Shown here piece after piece: positions 32,844 to 44,590 of a stretch of 64,000 nucleotides of DNA; the first letter of the stretch is position 1; each line of letters opens with the position of its first letter. The notes under the pieces were generated by a model, which saw nothing but the letters and a program-made list of their open reading frames with translations, ran no database searches and was not told where the DNA came from. Made by a program: the position numbers and the translations under genes. The DNA is from Lenzites betulinus (lineage: Eukaryota; Basidiomycota; Agaricomycetes; Polyporales; Polyporaceae), in assembly GCA_022264855.1 (NCBI GenBank), contig JABYQU010000013.1, positions 124,001 through 188,000 of the forward strand, in the 5' to 3' direction.

Positions 32844-34907
32844 CTAGTGCCCGTGGGGATCAGCCTCACCCTTCGACTCTGCAGCAAAGCACATGGAAGT
32901 CAGCATTGAAACTGTCAACACAGTATGATGCATGTGTCACCCACCTTGAATGCACTGGATCGCATCATCTATCCTCAAGATTGACACCGCCGCCTCAAAG
33001 GCAGACTTCAGGCTGCGGACTTTGCTGACAGTGGGCTCGAGGATACCCGCGGTGACATTGTCCCGCACTTCGCCGTTGAGAAGATCGAGGCCGTAACGGA
33101 GCAGCGCCTTCTTGGGATCGCCGATCGGCGCATTTTGCGCGGCATTGTGGTAGGAGCGCAGCTTGGCTACCAAGTCGGTCGAGTCCTTCGCCGCGTTGAC
33201 CGCGAGCGTCTTGGGGATAACCAGCAGCGCGCTCGCAAATTCGGCGATCGCAAGCTGTTCCCGTGAGCCCTGCAAAATGCGTGGTGTCAGCCAACAATGT
33301 AACACAAAGATATGTTCAAACACTTACCAGCGTCGTTGCGAAGTTCTCTAGGTAGATGCTAAGAGCTGTCTCAACCGCGCCACCACCCGGTACCACAGAG
33401 CCGCTCTCCAGAGTGCGCTTGATGATGGACAGAGTATCGTGCAGCGAGCGCTCCATCTCGTCCAGCATGTAGTCGTTTGCGCCACGCAGAACAATCGACG
33501 CCGAGCTCACGACCTTCGTGCCCTTGATGAGGATAAGCTCGTCGTCCGAGATGCGCTCCTGGACAACCTCGTCGGCGAGTCCAAGGAAGCTGGGCTCGAA
33601 GGACTCATCACCCTCAAGGTTAGCGAGACTCGAGACGAGAGTGCCACCGGTCGCCTTCGCGATACGACGCAAGTCTTCCTTCCTACACCGGCGGACAGCC
33701 ATAGCACCGGCCTCCACGAACTCCTTCAGGCAGAGGTCATCAATACCTTTGGTCGTCAAAATCACGTTGGCGCCAGAAGCCAAGATTTTACGGATCCGCT
33801 CGATAGTGATCTCCGATTCCCTGAGGCAAACTCAGCAAGATGAATACGTTTCCGAATTCGGCGACGTACCGCTTGCGGATATCTTCGAGCTTTTCAACGT
33901 CGTCAACCAGGATTTGAACACCGAGCTGCATACGCGCTTTTTGGAGGTTGATGTCCAGGCAGGCAATCTTCGCGCCAGTGATACGCTTCTTCATCGCTGT
34001 GAGGATTTATGTGAATAACTTGGTCAAAAGACACGACACACAACAAACCTTGACTAGCGACGGTGCAGTTCAGCGCGTAACCCTTGACAAACAAGGACTC
34101 CCTCGCGCTGCGACCGTGCGCCTTCAAAACGTTGACAGCCTTGACAGGGTACCTAATGTCACCGCGAGTATTGATCGTCTTGACAGCCAACATCGCGTCC
34201 ACGGCCATAGGAGCAAACAAGTCGTCATCTCTATTTGAATCGTAAGAACCTTCTTATCCTCACGCATACGCGTAAGTGCACGCACCCTCCGATAATCTTG
34301 CTCGACATGCTTGTCTTGGCCGCGTTCACCAGTGCCTCGCGTCCAAGCGCGTCTACCTTGATGCTCATCTGGTCCTGCATGAATTTGCACGCCTCCCTGC
34401 ATGCGAGGCGGTAGCCCGTGATGATTGTGGTAGGGTGAATCTTCTGCTTCACGAGCTCATTTGCGCGACGGAGGAGCTCTGCGGCGATGAGGACGACGGA
34501 GGTGGTTCCATCCCCGACTTCCTTGTCTTGTTTCTGCGCGAGGTCAACGAATACACGCCCGGCAGGGTGCTCAACCGCAAGGAGGGAGAGAATCGTCGCG
34601 CCATCATTTGAGATGGTGACTTCCTGTATGATCGTACGCGCGGATGAGTGCGAAGGCTCTCGCAAGTGATAAGAGCGGGGACGTACACCAATGTTGTCCA
34701 CCAACATCTTGTCCAGACCCATCGGGCCCAGCGAGCTTTTCACGACGTTTGCGATCGTTTGCGCCGCGAGGACTGTATGAGGGGTACCATTAGCAAGTTT
34801 CTCGTCGGCGTGAGGGATGAAAACGCACCATTTTGGTCCCGGACGTCCTGTCCAGAGACCCTGTCGCCTCCGAGGAACACACCTGCGCGAGGATCGCGTT
34901 GGAACAT
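32844..34907 (-). CDS. TCP1: T-complex protein 1 subunit alpha (CCT1 chaperonin subunit)
   Basis: Eight exons (minus): 34907-34829, 34772-34687, 34623-34286, 34230-34049, 33996-33870, 33820-33328, 33269-32945, 32878-32844, giving 554 aa. This is one of the eight subunits of the TRiC/CCT cytosolic chaperonin that folds actin and tubulin. Seen: [28 protein letters not shown], the nucleotide motif GDGTTS (about 92-97), [22 protein letters not shown] in the apical domain, and [15 protein letters not shown] with VPGGGAVE in the equatorial part. The alpha type is indicated by [12 protein letters not shown] and LRIDDAIQ. The last exon is only 35 nt and supplies a tail ending DPHGH, typical of fungal Tcp1; without it the frame would stop after two codons. 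Confidence 0.97.
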
Positions 34908-35437
34908 ATTGCGCCTAGTTATGAAGACACGGATGAAGGGAGAGAGCAAGCTGGAGGAGATTCCTTTGGAATACGCGTTAGACGTGTCCCGATTTGGACT
35001 TGTCAAGAAATTAGGCTGTTTGCAAGTCGATAAGCGCCAGATCTCCTCGAGTCCTCCGACCCGGGCGGGGCTCAGTGAGCCTACTGAAAGGACATACTGT
35101 AACTATGTACACAGTACAGCGAGTTGATATGTCAACGATGCGCTTTGGAAGAACCAATCCCATGTGTACATGCACTGCATGAGATACGATTTAACAGAGT
35201 TTGGTAGATTGTGATAGTCCATTAATTCATCCGGCTTTCACTGAGACTGTAGTACTCTTTGGACGTCTTTAGACTCCAGTGCACTGTGAAGTTCACACAT
35301 GTCTAAGAATTAGAAGAGATGGTGCAGATGGATGGTTTCGAAGCAGGAGGGTATTGTACATGGTATGGCCGAGAAAGTGTCCGTGATATTGTCCGCTATG
35401 AAGCCAAGCGATTCGATTCGAAACATGGTCTCTGCCG
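34908..35437. other. Intergenic region upstream of CCT1
   Basis: About 530 bp between the CCT1 start and the 3' end of the next minus-strand gene. It contains the CCT1 promoter; I see no gene. Confidence 0.5.
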
Positions 35438-36515
35438 TCAAGCTTTTGACCAGAACGCGAGTCGAGACTCGCGGACGGGGCTCATGATGCCGGTGGGGAT
35501 CTTGACTTGCAAGAAGTCGTGGGAGGCGCGTTTGGGCGACCTGAGGACGGACCAGCGGCGCGAAGTCGAGCGCTGTGCCTGAGCAAACTATGTGAGTTCG
35601 TTGTGCCACAAGTGATTCGCATGTAGAATGGACATACATTAGGTTTGTTCCGCTCGGCAGTGGTTCCAGCCATGCCGACAGGTGAAGGAGATTGACCAGC
35701 CGTAGCATTGGTGTCCGTGAAGGGGTCGGACGCCGTAGTGGTGGTCGTAGGCTGCACTGTGGAGTGCTTGGGGGTGGTCTCCGCCGTGAAGAGAGCTGCC
35801 TTCTGGGGAGTGTGCGTGTCTGCGGACGTGTGTGCAGGTCGGAAGGTCCGCACAGAGCGGTGGATGGGGACCCCGGTGTCGGCGAAGGAGTCGAACGATT
35901 CGGTGCGACCATTGCTGGTCACTGACTCGACCGTGCCGCTTCGGAAAGGGTTGCGCAGCTCTACGGAAGGGGTGCGGATGGATGGCATCATGCAGGGACA
36001 CGGCGAGACCTCCATATTCGGCGGCACTCGCGGGTTCTGCGAGTGGGCGGAGGGCGGGCGGAAAGCGAAGGGCTCGAGAACATCGGGGGCGGAGAACCTC
36101 AGAGGTTTCTGAGTAGCACGCTGAAACTGGATGAGTTTACAATCGCAAGCAACACAGATAGTAGTGTGCTTACATTAGGGAACATGCTCTCGTTGCCGAG
36201 GCTGTGGCGGTGGTTGATGAGGTACCCCTGCAAGTGAAGTTGTGATTAGCCAAAGTCCACTTTGCATACAACACGCGGAAAGTACTTACATCGTCACTCC
36301 AACTAGCCGAGGGGGAGTTGCCAGAAGACTCAGGGGCAGAGCTAGGGCGTTTGCCCCTAAGCTTGCGCTCCTCGCGATAAGCTTTCTGTGTCTGAAGGAA
36401 GGTTTAGCACAAGACCACGGAAGCCATGAGAACCAAGACTCACGGCAACGCGAGCCTGCCTCGCAAGTTGGGCGTAGCGAGGCTCCTCCTTCTTCTTGAA
36501 GACGAGGTCGAACAT
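35438..36515 (-). CDS. Hypothetical protein, Ser/Thr/Pro-rich
   Basis: Five exons (minus): 36515-36444, 36385-36290, 36227-36174, 36108-35638, 35578-35438, giving 277 aa. I do not recognise the family. The N-terminus MFDLVFKKKEEPRYAQLARQ begins a basic helix (QKAYREERKLRGKRPSS), which could be a nuclear localisation or nucleic-acid-binding segment. The long fourth exon is Ser/Thr-rich and apparently disordered (TESFDSFADTGVP and STVQPTTTTTASDPF). The C-terminus RRWSVLRSPKRASHDFLQVK again is basic. All introns have GT-AG ends and the five exons join in frame, which supports a real gene. Confidence 0.6.
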
Positions 36516-37430
36516 GATGATTATGCGGGATAGTGGAGGTAGTGTGAGGGCGGTGGGTGGTTATGGATGGGGAATGTGAAGTCTGAGGATTTAGGCGTAG
36601 ACACGCCCTTCATTTATACACCATGGACCACTTCCGATGCATGAGAGTCCAAGTTCACGGCCTGTTCTTCTCCGCCTACTCTGTCGCGGATGAGCCAGAG
36701 TTTCGCATACAACCGGGCGGATATTATGCTGTCTGGACCGACATACTTCGGATCGATTGAGAAGCTACCTGTCCTCACATGTCGGATATAGGTGTCCTCC
36801 TTCTCGGGCCACCCAGGATTTGAGAGCGGCCCGCTTATATAGCGGGCCGCTCTCAAAACCTGGGTGGTTCTGTGTCGACGGCATTCGGTGTCGGAAACGT
36901 CGAGGTCGGGAAGGCCGCGCCTTTCGTCATGAGCCGGTTGTCGCAGATATCCATGAATGATACCGGAGCAGAGTGTACTAGAGATCTATAAAGGGATGCT
37001 AAATGGACGCTCACCCAGCTTGCGAGCTGCATATGGCGACATTGTGTCGGTGTGACGATGTAGCCCCAAAGCTTCTGGTCGCGTTCTAACTGCTCGTCTC
37101 TGGGGGCCCAGAACGAAGACGATAGCCTGTGCCTCGTCGTATCTAACTTGGGTAGGGCGAGCCCTCGACTTCATCGACGGCTCCCGAGCGGTCCTTCTCC
37201 GCGTACAATTGCGCCAACGGGCAGCTCCCGGCTTCGCGCAGACAAATTACACAAAAACGGAGAGGAAATCCAATTTTTGCACGGATATCATTGACTTAGA
37301 TGCGGAATGAGCACACGGGTGTATGATTGCGACTATGACTTTGAGTAAACACTTCATAAGTATTACAAAGATGAGCGGCACACTATCCCGTCCGGCTTCT
37401 TCCAGAATCTACCCCTGCAGCCATACAACA
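36516..37430. other. Intergenic region with a long palindrome
   Basis: About 0.9 kb between two minus-strand genes. A minus-strand frame of 80 codons (36614-36856) runs into the left arm of the palindrome and is probably not a gene, though its composition is fairly balanced. The palindrome is annotated separately. Confidence 0.5.
36809..36867. repeat. Near-perfect palindrome, 27-bp arms, 5-nt centre
   Basis: Left arm 36809-36835, centre TATAT at 36836-36840, right arm 36841-36867. The arms are reverse complements at 26 of 27 positions (A at 36818 pairs with A at 36858). The arms start CCACCCAGG and close GCGGCCCGCT. Such a hairpin would be very stable in RNA or as a cruciform. No flanking target duplication is visible. 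Confidence 0.9.
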
Positions 37431-40400
37431 TCAGCCGGGCTCGGACTGCTCGGCGACAGCCTCAAGTTTGGTCGCTGCTCGCCGTGCTTCAACCTGTTTC
37501 TCAGATTGCGGCTTGTGCCAATGACCGTCCTTGACCGTCAACGAATGGGCCTTCGCCAGCGGTGTCAGACTCTTGTCCAACAGGTACTCCAAGTCGACGT
37601 CGTCCAACGCGATAGATTCGAAGAGTTGGCGAAGGCGTGCAGCGTGCTCCGTCATCACGTACGCTATAAAGGTAGCGACATTGAGGGCATCCAGAGGGTT
37701 CCGGATATCAACCGTTGTGGCCTGTTGGTCCGCGATGTAGATGACCTATAAAGCATCATCTGTCAGTGAAGCAACTTTGATGGACGAACGGATGCTCACA
37801 TTGTGTGCAGTCGTTCGCCCACCTTCATATGTGGGCTGCGTCGTCGTAACCTGGTTCCAAGCAGACGATAACACCCCGATTGACCCACTGGTGACCAAGC
37901 CGAATATAGGAAAGCGGCTGATATTGAGCACCCTCATGATGGTGCAGATTGAGACTAACGCGAGGCGTTCTTGATCGGTTGCAGCTTCCTCCGTCCATCC
38001 CTTGAGGAGTCTGTTGAACTCGCAGACCAGGAGAGGGAGAAATAGCGTCAACGCAAAAGCCTTGCGTGCGCGGGAACTGTCTCCCTTCGCTTTGCCCTTG
38101 TTCGGACCATCACCCTTAGGTGCTGCGGGAGACGAGGTGCGAGCGGCTGCACGTGTAGGCTTGGGATCTGTGAAGGCTGCAACATCGAACGATTTCTGGT
38201 ACCCAGCGCGAGCACGGGGGTCTACAGGGCGACGCGGAGTACCGCTGAAGACGCTACCACCATAGCTTTTCGGGGATGGCTGCTCTTCAGATTCTTCGGT
38301 CGACCACGTGTCCACGACATCATCGTCTTTCGACGAGTCGGAGGCGACGGCGGGAGTCCAGATGGACATGGCGTCTGCCACCTCCTCGTCAAGGAAGACA
38401 CCAGGGATACCCAGATAGAGGATGCCATCCGCCGTACCTGAGCGTGGCTCTTCTTGCGCCGCAGCTTCAGACATCGCAAAGGCATCTGATATGACTTCGT
38501 TGTGCCAGTTGTAGGGCAAAACCCCAGGTTGGCCGGGTTGTGCGTAAGGCAGCAGTTCCTGGTATAGGTCGAAGACATCGCTTCGAAATCCACCCTGGGC
38601 AGCGTAAGTCTGCGGAGCTGAGAACTCTCCGTATCTCAATTTGGCCTCCTTCCTGTTCACGTCGTTGAGTTTGAGAGATAACCACATCAGCTTCAACGCA
38701 CCTGTAGCCCACACCGTCTATCTCGCCACGTTCCACAACAGTCTGAATGAGCTGGTCCCAGTGGAAGCGATATGTGGCCTCGTTATGCACCATGGCGGGC
38801 GCCCCTTCATCAGCACTGTCTTCGTGGGCTTCGACGGGGCCGATCAAACGAACAGCATGTATCACTTGGAAAATCCCGTGCAGGGTCCGTTGGATGATCG
38901 GTTGAACGGCCGGGGTCATATAGCCAACGAAGCAGGTCGAATAACGAGCGTAGCCTTCGAGAAGCTCGGTAAGAAGGTGTTCTTGCTCAGTGCATATACA
39001 CATCCTTAGATCCTGGAAGATGTGAGTGGAAGTGCAATTAGAGATACGCAGAACACGCACTGCCTGGTCCCCAGAAAACCATACTGGCGCTATACCGTGT
39101 ATGGACGCCTCAGGAACAGTGATCCGCCCCTCAAGACCTTTGAGCGCATCGCAAAATACGACCTTTCGCACTACAAAATAACGCTGAGTGCGAGGGCGAG
39201 GCAGGTCTTTCTTCCTCTTCACGAATCTGTGAGTCATCAGAATCAATGATCTCGTTTTGCCTTCAGATCGAGGGCCGGACTTACGTGGAAGCGCTGAGGA
39301 AGCTGAGTGCGATCGCGAAAGGATTAGTTACGTGAATACGGCAGTCAGCCAGACACTCACGTTCTGACGGTCTTGACGGAGCCGACCGGGGAACTGGTAC
39401 CTTCGGATTGAGCACTCTTTTGCGAAGGTCTGCGATGACATTTAGTACTTCCGATTTGAAGATTGCGGCGAGCTTACTGCATGGTTGCGTTCGACAGCTT
39501 CGGGGTAGTTGGCCGACCAGACGGCGCAGATGGAGTTGATTTCAATTGAGAGTTGGATGTTTCTGCGGTCTGCACCTTCGCTTGTGATCTTGCACGCGTA
39601 TCCTTCGACTTGTCATCTTTGCTGCTGATGCTCCTGGGCGCGGGCGGCGGCCTTTACGATCCGATTCGATGAGACAGTCCATAACACGAAGAGGAAAGGT
39701 TTCACCGCTTAGCTGGCTGGTTTTTCTTAGGTTCCATGTCCACGCTACGATGGCTGCAGGAAAGGAATAAGGGGAGATCACTCGCACGACGCAAGACTCA
39801 CTAAGGAACCGTTGCTTCATATACCTCCTGGGCCCAGATTGCTATCGTCTCGTGGTTGGAAAAATCAGCGTGGGAGAGTGGCGTGTCGTCGAGGATATGA
39901 CGAGCGCAGATGTCAGCTCTCCAGGGCAAAGTCTCATCCGCGGTCTGCGGGGACCACTCGTGGACAGACGATGTGCGATGCAGAAGTAAAGCAAGCTTCA
40001 GAGCACTTAGTGGCTCCGTGAGGTCGAAGGGAATTGGAGGAAGAATGTGAGGGCTTGGCTGTGCATCGTGAGAAAGGGTGTCGGGTGTCGACTACAGCAT
40101 CTATCTCACCAGATCATCGCCTTCTTCCACTGCTTCTTCCAGCCACGCGATATACGCATGAACAGTCGGGCTTGTCTTTTCGTAGGATAGTCCAACCAAT
40201 GGCCCAGAGGTGCCGACGGAGAGGCAGTGGTAGAGAGCGCTTGTCAACAACGGGTGTATGTTGGAGGAATGAGCCACGCAGGCGTCAGTGGGGCCCTGCG
40301 AATCCGGACTCCTCGAATACAGCAATTGTTGCGGGTGACCGTACTGCGTGAAGCCGCTAAAACAGCTACCGTCCTGGCCTTCCTACATGCAACATCAGCA

Positions 40401-41102
40401 TCAGGATGGCTTTCCTACGATGCATATGCCCTCACCATGTCAGAGTGAGCATCCCCATCGGCCAAAGCATCAGATCCATCATCATCAATGGGCTCAACGT
40501 ATGTGGAGTCAAGCTGGGCCGCGCCGCATATACGACTGACAACCAGTTCCGCCCGTCTACGCAGGCCAATGGCAGGGCATTCATAGGAATCACCTCCAGG
40601 CTTTCTAGAGACTGCAAACATGACAGAAGAACTGCAGGTATCAGACTCAGTACAGCAGACAGACAGACGCTAGAAAGCGCTCACTGGTGTCCGTGTGTGC
40701 TGGATGGAAAGCATTCGCATAGGATGATGGATACCATCACAAGAACCTCCGGGAACACGATCTTCTCATAGCAGTGTTCGTTATTGTACCCTCGTATTGC
40801 CATGGCCTGTCGCAAGACAAGCGCAAACAAATTTCGCAGCAACCGCTGCTCCTCGAGACTGAATTGCTCGTCGGGCGCAAATATGGCAGCATCGGCAGAT
40901 GTGACATGAGCCAAGTAGTATTCTCGCGTATCGACGTAGTAGGAGGACAAATCCTGGAGGCTTTGTTATCGCGCGCCAGAAATGTGAAGCCGCACGTACG
41001 TACCTCGCTTTTCATCCACGCAGGCAGGCGCGCCTCCTGCAGGTCCAGGAGTCGTCGGACTGGCCACGGGAGCGCATCCACTGAATTTGGGCTGCCGTTC
41101 AT
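37431..41102 (-). CDS. Large hypothetical protein (about 1013 aa), unrecognised family
   Basis: Twelve-exon model (minus): 41102-41004, 40953-40735, 40645-40436, 40382-40110, 40058-39802, 39753-39706, 39633-39478, 39429-39361, 39302-39285, 39226-38702, 38652-37800, 37745-37431. The sum is divisible by three and gives 1013 aa. The N-terminal ~350 residues look helical and globular (SLEEQRLLRNLFALVLRQAM, HAYIAWLEEAVEEGDD). A Lys/Ser/Pro-rich linker (SSKDDKSKDTRARSQAK) follows, then a mixed segment (RVLRISNCTSTHIF), an acidic Ser-rich stretch and a hydrophobic helix (KAFALTLFLPLLVCEF). The C-terminus is helical. I cannot name it. A 72-nt stretch inside exon 10 (about 39088-39017) looks like a possible further intron, and the exon 2 donor is uncertain. 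It might also be two genes. Confidence 0.55.
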
Positions 41103-41299
41103 ATAGGGAAGTGGCGCTGTGTAGTGAGCGAAGAATCGAGTCGGGTCGTAGTACTAGTGGACATATGCGTCCAACTCAGGTCACGCGTTGCGGCTCATCC
41201 TGGGCGCCTGTAGAAGCTTGCGCGTTGCCGCCACCTACCCTCAGACGTCCTGCGTGTCTTTGTCTTCCTTTTACCACCACCTACTGTGTATGTTACGAA
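41103..41299. promoter_or_regulatory. Divergent promoter region
   Basis: A 197-bp gap between the start of the large hypothetical gene (-) and the ATG38-like gene (+). Individual elements were not resolved. Confidence 0.4.
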
Positions 41300-43336
41300 A
41301 TGGCACCTATGGACACCCCATTGAACGCGGTGAATATTGCTCGAGCTCATAGCTCGTTTGTCTGCCGCTGACGGAGTGTTCACACGCGTCCTCGGGTGAC
41401 GACAGGCGCACCAGCACGCCGCGAATGCAGACGACTTCCTTGCTCGCGGGCTGCTCATTCTCGCTGCAGAGCAGCATTACAAGGCAGCTGAAGCATTTCA
41501 GGCCTGCGTAGATGCATCAAACGACGACAATGTGCGCCGTTCGCTTCTTAACTGTGATTTTGCTCCTCGCCATCCTAATTACATCATGCTGCTATCATAC
41601 GATGCTCCCCGTATACCGACCCAAATATACATATGTGGTAGACGAAACGCACCCTGCGAATGCTACACAACGAGCATATGAAACTAGGCAAGGACCTGCA
41701 GCGGCGTATCGCAAAGCTTCGTGAGGAGAATAAGGACCCTGCCCTTCCTCAGAAGCCCACACGCCCATCTAGCAAGAGTGTAAACACAAGTTCTCCTTCA
41801 GGCTCTGGTGCCGTGTTACCACCCCCGCAGCCTGTGCCCTCCCCTCCCCCGCAATCCCGATCCGCCGGCCTATCAGAATCGCAGCAGACAGTGGACGAAT
41901 CGTTCATGCTATTGGGTCAACGGGTATGTATGACTTTAATGTGCCTCGCAATATATCATCGCCCCGGTGAACGCGTGGTAGTCACTGACACCTGCGAAAT
42001 ACCGAAAAGCCGCATGAGCTTGAGCTACCCGCGTGCCGCCGGATATACCTTCATCTTTGTATATTCAAACTGGAAAGCCATCCGATACTGACATGCAATT
42101 GCCTCCTCCAGAGCGATCCCGGTGATGCCTTCCACCAGTTCTGGAAAGCAACTGAAGGCATGCTCGACTACCTCTCGCGCCCCGTCGCGTTCGCCACCGC
42201 GCCGCTCGCACCTGAAGAGCCACCGCAACCCTCCTCTTCACCTCGGCCCCGGCACGGCGCGAAGACGCGCGACGGAAGCTCGAGCAGTGACACTGACTTC
42301 GAGGACGCGATCTCGCGCAAGGTCTCGAAGGGCATCAGTCTAGTCAAAGCAGCACACTCGAAGATGTTGACGAAGTACGACTCGATGTATGGGGGAGGTG
42401 TTGGAGGTGGCTCAGATGGTGAAGCTCTGGGCCGTGCGAGCACACGCGTCTTCCCGCCCCCACCACAGCCCTCTCATGCAATCGAGCTCAAGGATGATTG
42501 GGACGACGACATTCGCGCATTTGAAGGTGAGCATCCCACACTCGTCGACCTATAACACCAGGCTCAAAAGGTTATGGAGATGACGACATGGCGGATTCCT
42601 TCTGTCTTATACCTTCGAAAGCAGACCCAACTATGGCGTCGTTGAAGGAGGAGAACGAGGCCCTCAGAGCAGAACTCGAGAAGCAGCGACAACAATTCGC
42701 GAACATGGAGCTTGCGCTCAAAGTACGCCAGGAACAGGACCAACAGCTGCGAGATAGCATCATGGTCGCGCGGAAAGAGGTAGATGCCCGCTCTTCCACT
42801 CTGCTACAGGCAACTGAGTCTGATAATGCGACATGGAGGCGCACCGAGCGATGATATCTTCAAACGTGCTCCAGCGCCCGGGACAACCTACGCCGCCTGC
42901 TGTCGATATTGCTGCTCTGAACATCAATGTGCCGCCGCCGGTTCCGGCTCCGGTTCCCAACGCAGGACGGGAACGGGATCCTCTGCTCATGCGCCGTGTC
43001 CGCGAGCTTGAGGAGGAAGTACGGAACCTTCGCTCGGAGAACGAGAAGCAGGTGCGTGGCCCCCTCGTCCGCCTGGGATTTCGTACCCGTGGCATGGGTA
43101 TAACTGAGGAGGGTTGCTAATATGCCTGTGAGCAGAAAGCGATGATCGTGCGCTTCCGTGAGCGATGGGAGAAGCTGAAGGAGTCGGCTAAGCGCAAGAA
43201 GGAAGCGAAGGCTGCAGCAGAGAGCACAAATGTTGTTGGTGAGCGCATCGAGGAAGATCCCGAAGCCGAGGCCGCGGCGGAGCAAGACGACATGAAGGGA
43301 AAGAGGGCGGAGATTTCGGCCACTGTGGAAGAGTAG
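41300..43336 (+). CDS. ATG38: Atg38/NRBF2-like MIT-domain protein
   Basis: Seven exons: 41300-41329, 41406-41531, 41642-41923, 42112-42526, 42562-42779, 42839-43051, 43136-43336, giving 494 aa. Atg38 (yeast) and NRBF2 (mammals) bind and dimerise the autophagy PI3-kinase complex I. The spliced N-terminus PLNAAHQHAANADDFLARG followed by AAEQHYKAAEAFQAC aligns with the three-helix MIT domain of NRBF2 (PLN-AHQ pattern). The middle is Ser/Pro-rich and acidic. Two coiled coils follow: SLKEENEALRAELEKQRQQF, then RRVRELEEEVRNLRSENEKQ continuing into a Lys/Glu-rich tail. The intron at 42527-42561 is only 35 nt, but reading through it hits a stop. The assignment rests on MIT plus coiled-coil layout; another MIT protein is possible. 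Confidence 0.7.
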
Positions 43337-43686
43337 TTGCCTGACGCTAGTTAGGTGACCGGGGAAGCGGGTGCTGCGTACTCCCGATATACGTGCTTGC
43401 CTTTGTGTTATCGTTTTGCTTTCCTAACATGTATCCATACCTAACCTCTGCTTCGTAACGTGTACACTTTGAGCCCTCATGACCTGAGTAAGCTTGGTCG
43501 CGGTGGGAGAGGTCTTCCTAATCTGCGACACGAAGTGCCGTGAATGTATATTCGGTCAACGGGGACAGAAGATGCTGGTTCAATTCTAATTAAGATGGCG
43601 AGGAAGTGAGCACCGGGCTTCTACACAGTACATTTGAACCTATGAATAACTTACCTTGTAATCTTCCTTACTACATGCAAGAAGCA
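43337..43686. other. Convergent 3' intergenic region
   Basis: 350 bp between the stops of the ATG38-like gene (+) and MOG1 (-). It is AT-richer than the coding DNA; no tRNA or other gene is seen. Confidence 0.5.
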
Positions 43687-44325
43687 TCATGCGAATAGGC
43701 CGTAGTCGACAATCCGCAGCGAGCGCGCCGCTGTATTGAATACATTGCGAGCGGTATTCCATCCGTCTTCGCCCACCGCCCCGCCATCGGTACTAGTCAT
43801 GGGCACATTCATCGTCATGACCAAGTCCACATTCTTCTCAGGTACGCGATAAAGCGCTAGCAGGATGCGGACCTCATCGGCCGTGGCGCTGTTGAACTTC
43901 TGGACGGTTTGCGTGCCGTACAGCACAACGGGATTGGGGGTGGCGCCATTTGAATCGTTTGACAAATCCGCGGTGTCTTTCACGGATTGCGACTTCGCAT
44001 CATTGTCATGCGCTAATGCGTCGAAGTGCAGCCTTTGTGTTGATGAACATGGGTTGAGTCAGACAACGGAAGAGATGCCGCAACGCACCCGACTGCTTCC
44101 CTAAGATCGGAGGCGGCGACGCTCTCAAGGACCTCAACAATGATGCTGATGTCAGAGTCCGGAGATAGGTAGACCTCTTGTGTGTCCGGCACTTGGCGGA
44201 AGTCTCTGTGCTTTGCATCAGTCCATGTCGAAAAAATCTGGAGAAAGCCCGCACGAGGCGTCAAGGAGTCTTGTAGGGAGCGTCGTGGTGATCGCACCGC
44301 CAAAGAGTTCCCTCTGTGCAGACAT
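43687..44325 (-). CDS. MOG1: Ran-binding protein Mog1
   Basis: Three exons (minus): 44325-44255, 44205-44089, 44032-43687, giving 177 aa. Mog1 binds Ran/Gsp1 and stimulates nucleotide release, supporting nuclear import. The N-terminus RELFGGAITTTLPTRLLDAS followed by DFRQVPDTQEVYLSPDSD is the family signature (LFGGA, FRQVPD-QEV). DALAHDNDA and the C-terminal FNTAARSLRIVDYGLF also fit. The length is slightly short compared with yeast (218 aa). It diverges from NDC80 across 265 bp. CRM1, another Ran-cycle protein, is elsewhere in the window. Confidence 0.92.
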
Positions 44326-44590
44326 GGGTGCTAGTGATGAAGAACGATACAGAGCCGCAGCGCGGTGAGGCCGACGTCGTGGAGGGAGCCATCGGAGTCG
44401 TACTGGCTGCAGCTGCAGAACCAGAGTCAGGCGGAATCTCGGCGCGGAGGCAAAGCACGGGCACGTGCGCGTGACCGACGCGTTGAACGCATTCGCGTCG
44501 CGCGTCTTGGTTTGCTTTTGACCACCATCACCTCCGCCGCCTCCACTTTCCTCCTACGCGCCCTTGGCTCTCGACGCGCACCGCCGGGTC
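44326..44590. promoter_or_regulatory. Divergent promoter region MOG1 / NDC80
   Basis: 265 bp between two opposite start codons. Specific elements were not identified. Confidence 0.4.

Noticed and set aside
36614..36856. 80-codon minus-strand frame overlapping the left arm of the palindrome
   Set aside because: Its start lies inside the palindrome and no homologous family comes to mind; the short length makes chance likely.
43560..43600. GGTTCAATTC string resembling a tRNA B box
   Set aside because: No matching A box or cloverleaf could be folded around it. I found no tRNA or rRNA gene in the window.
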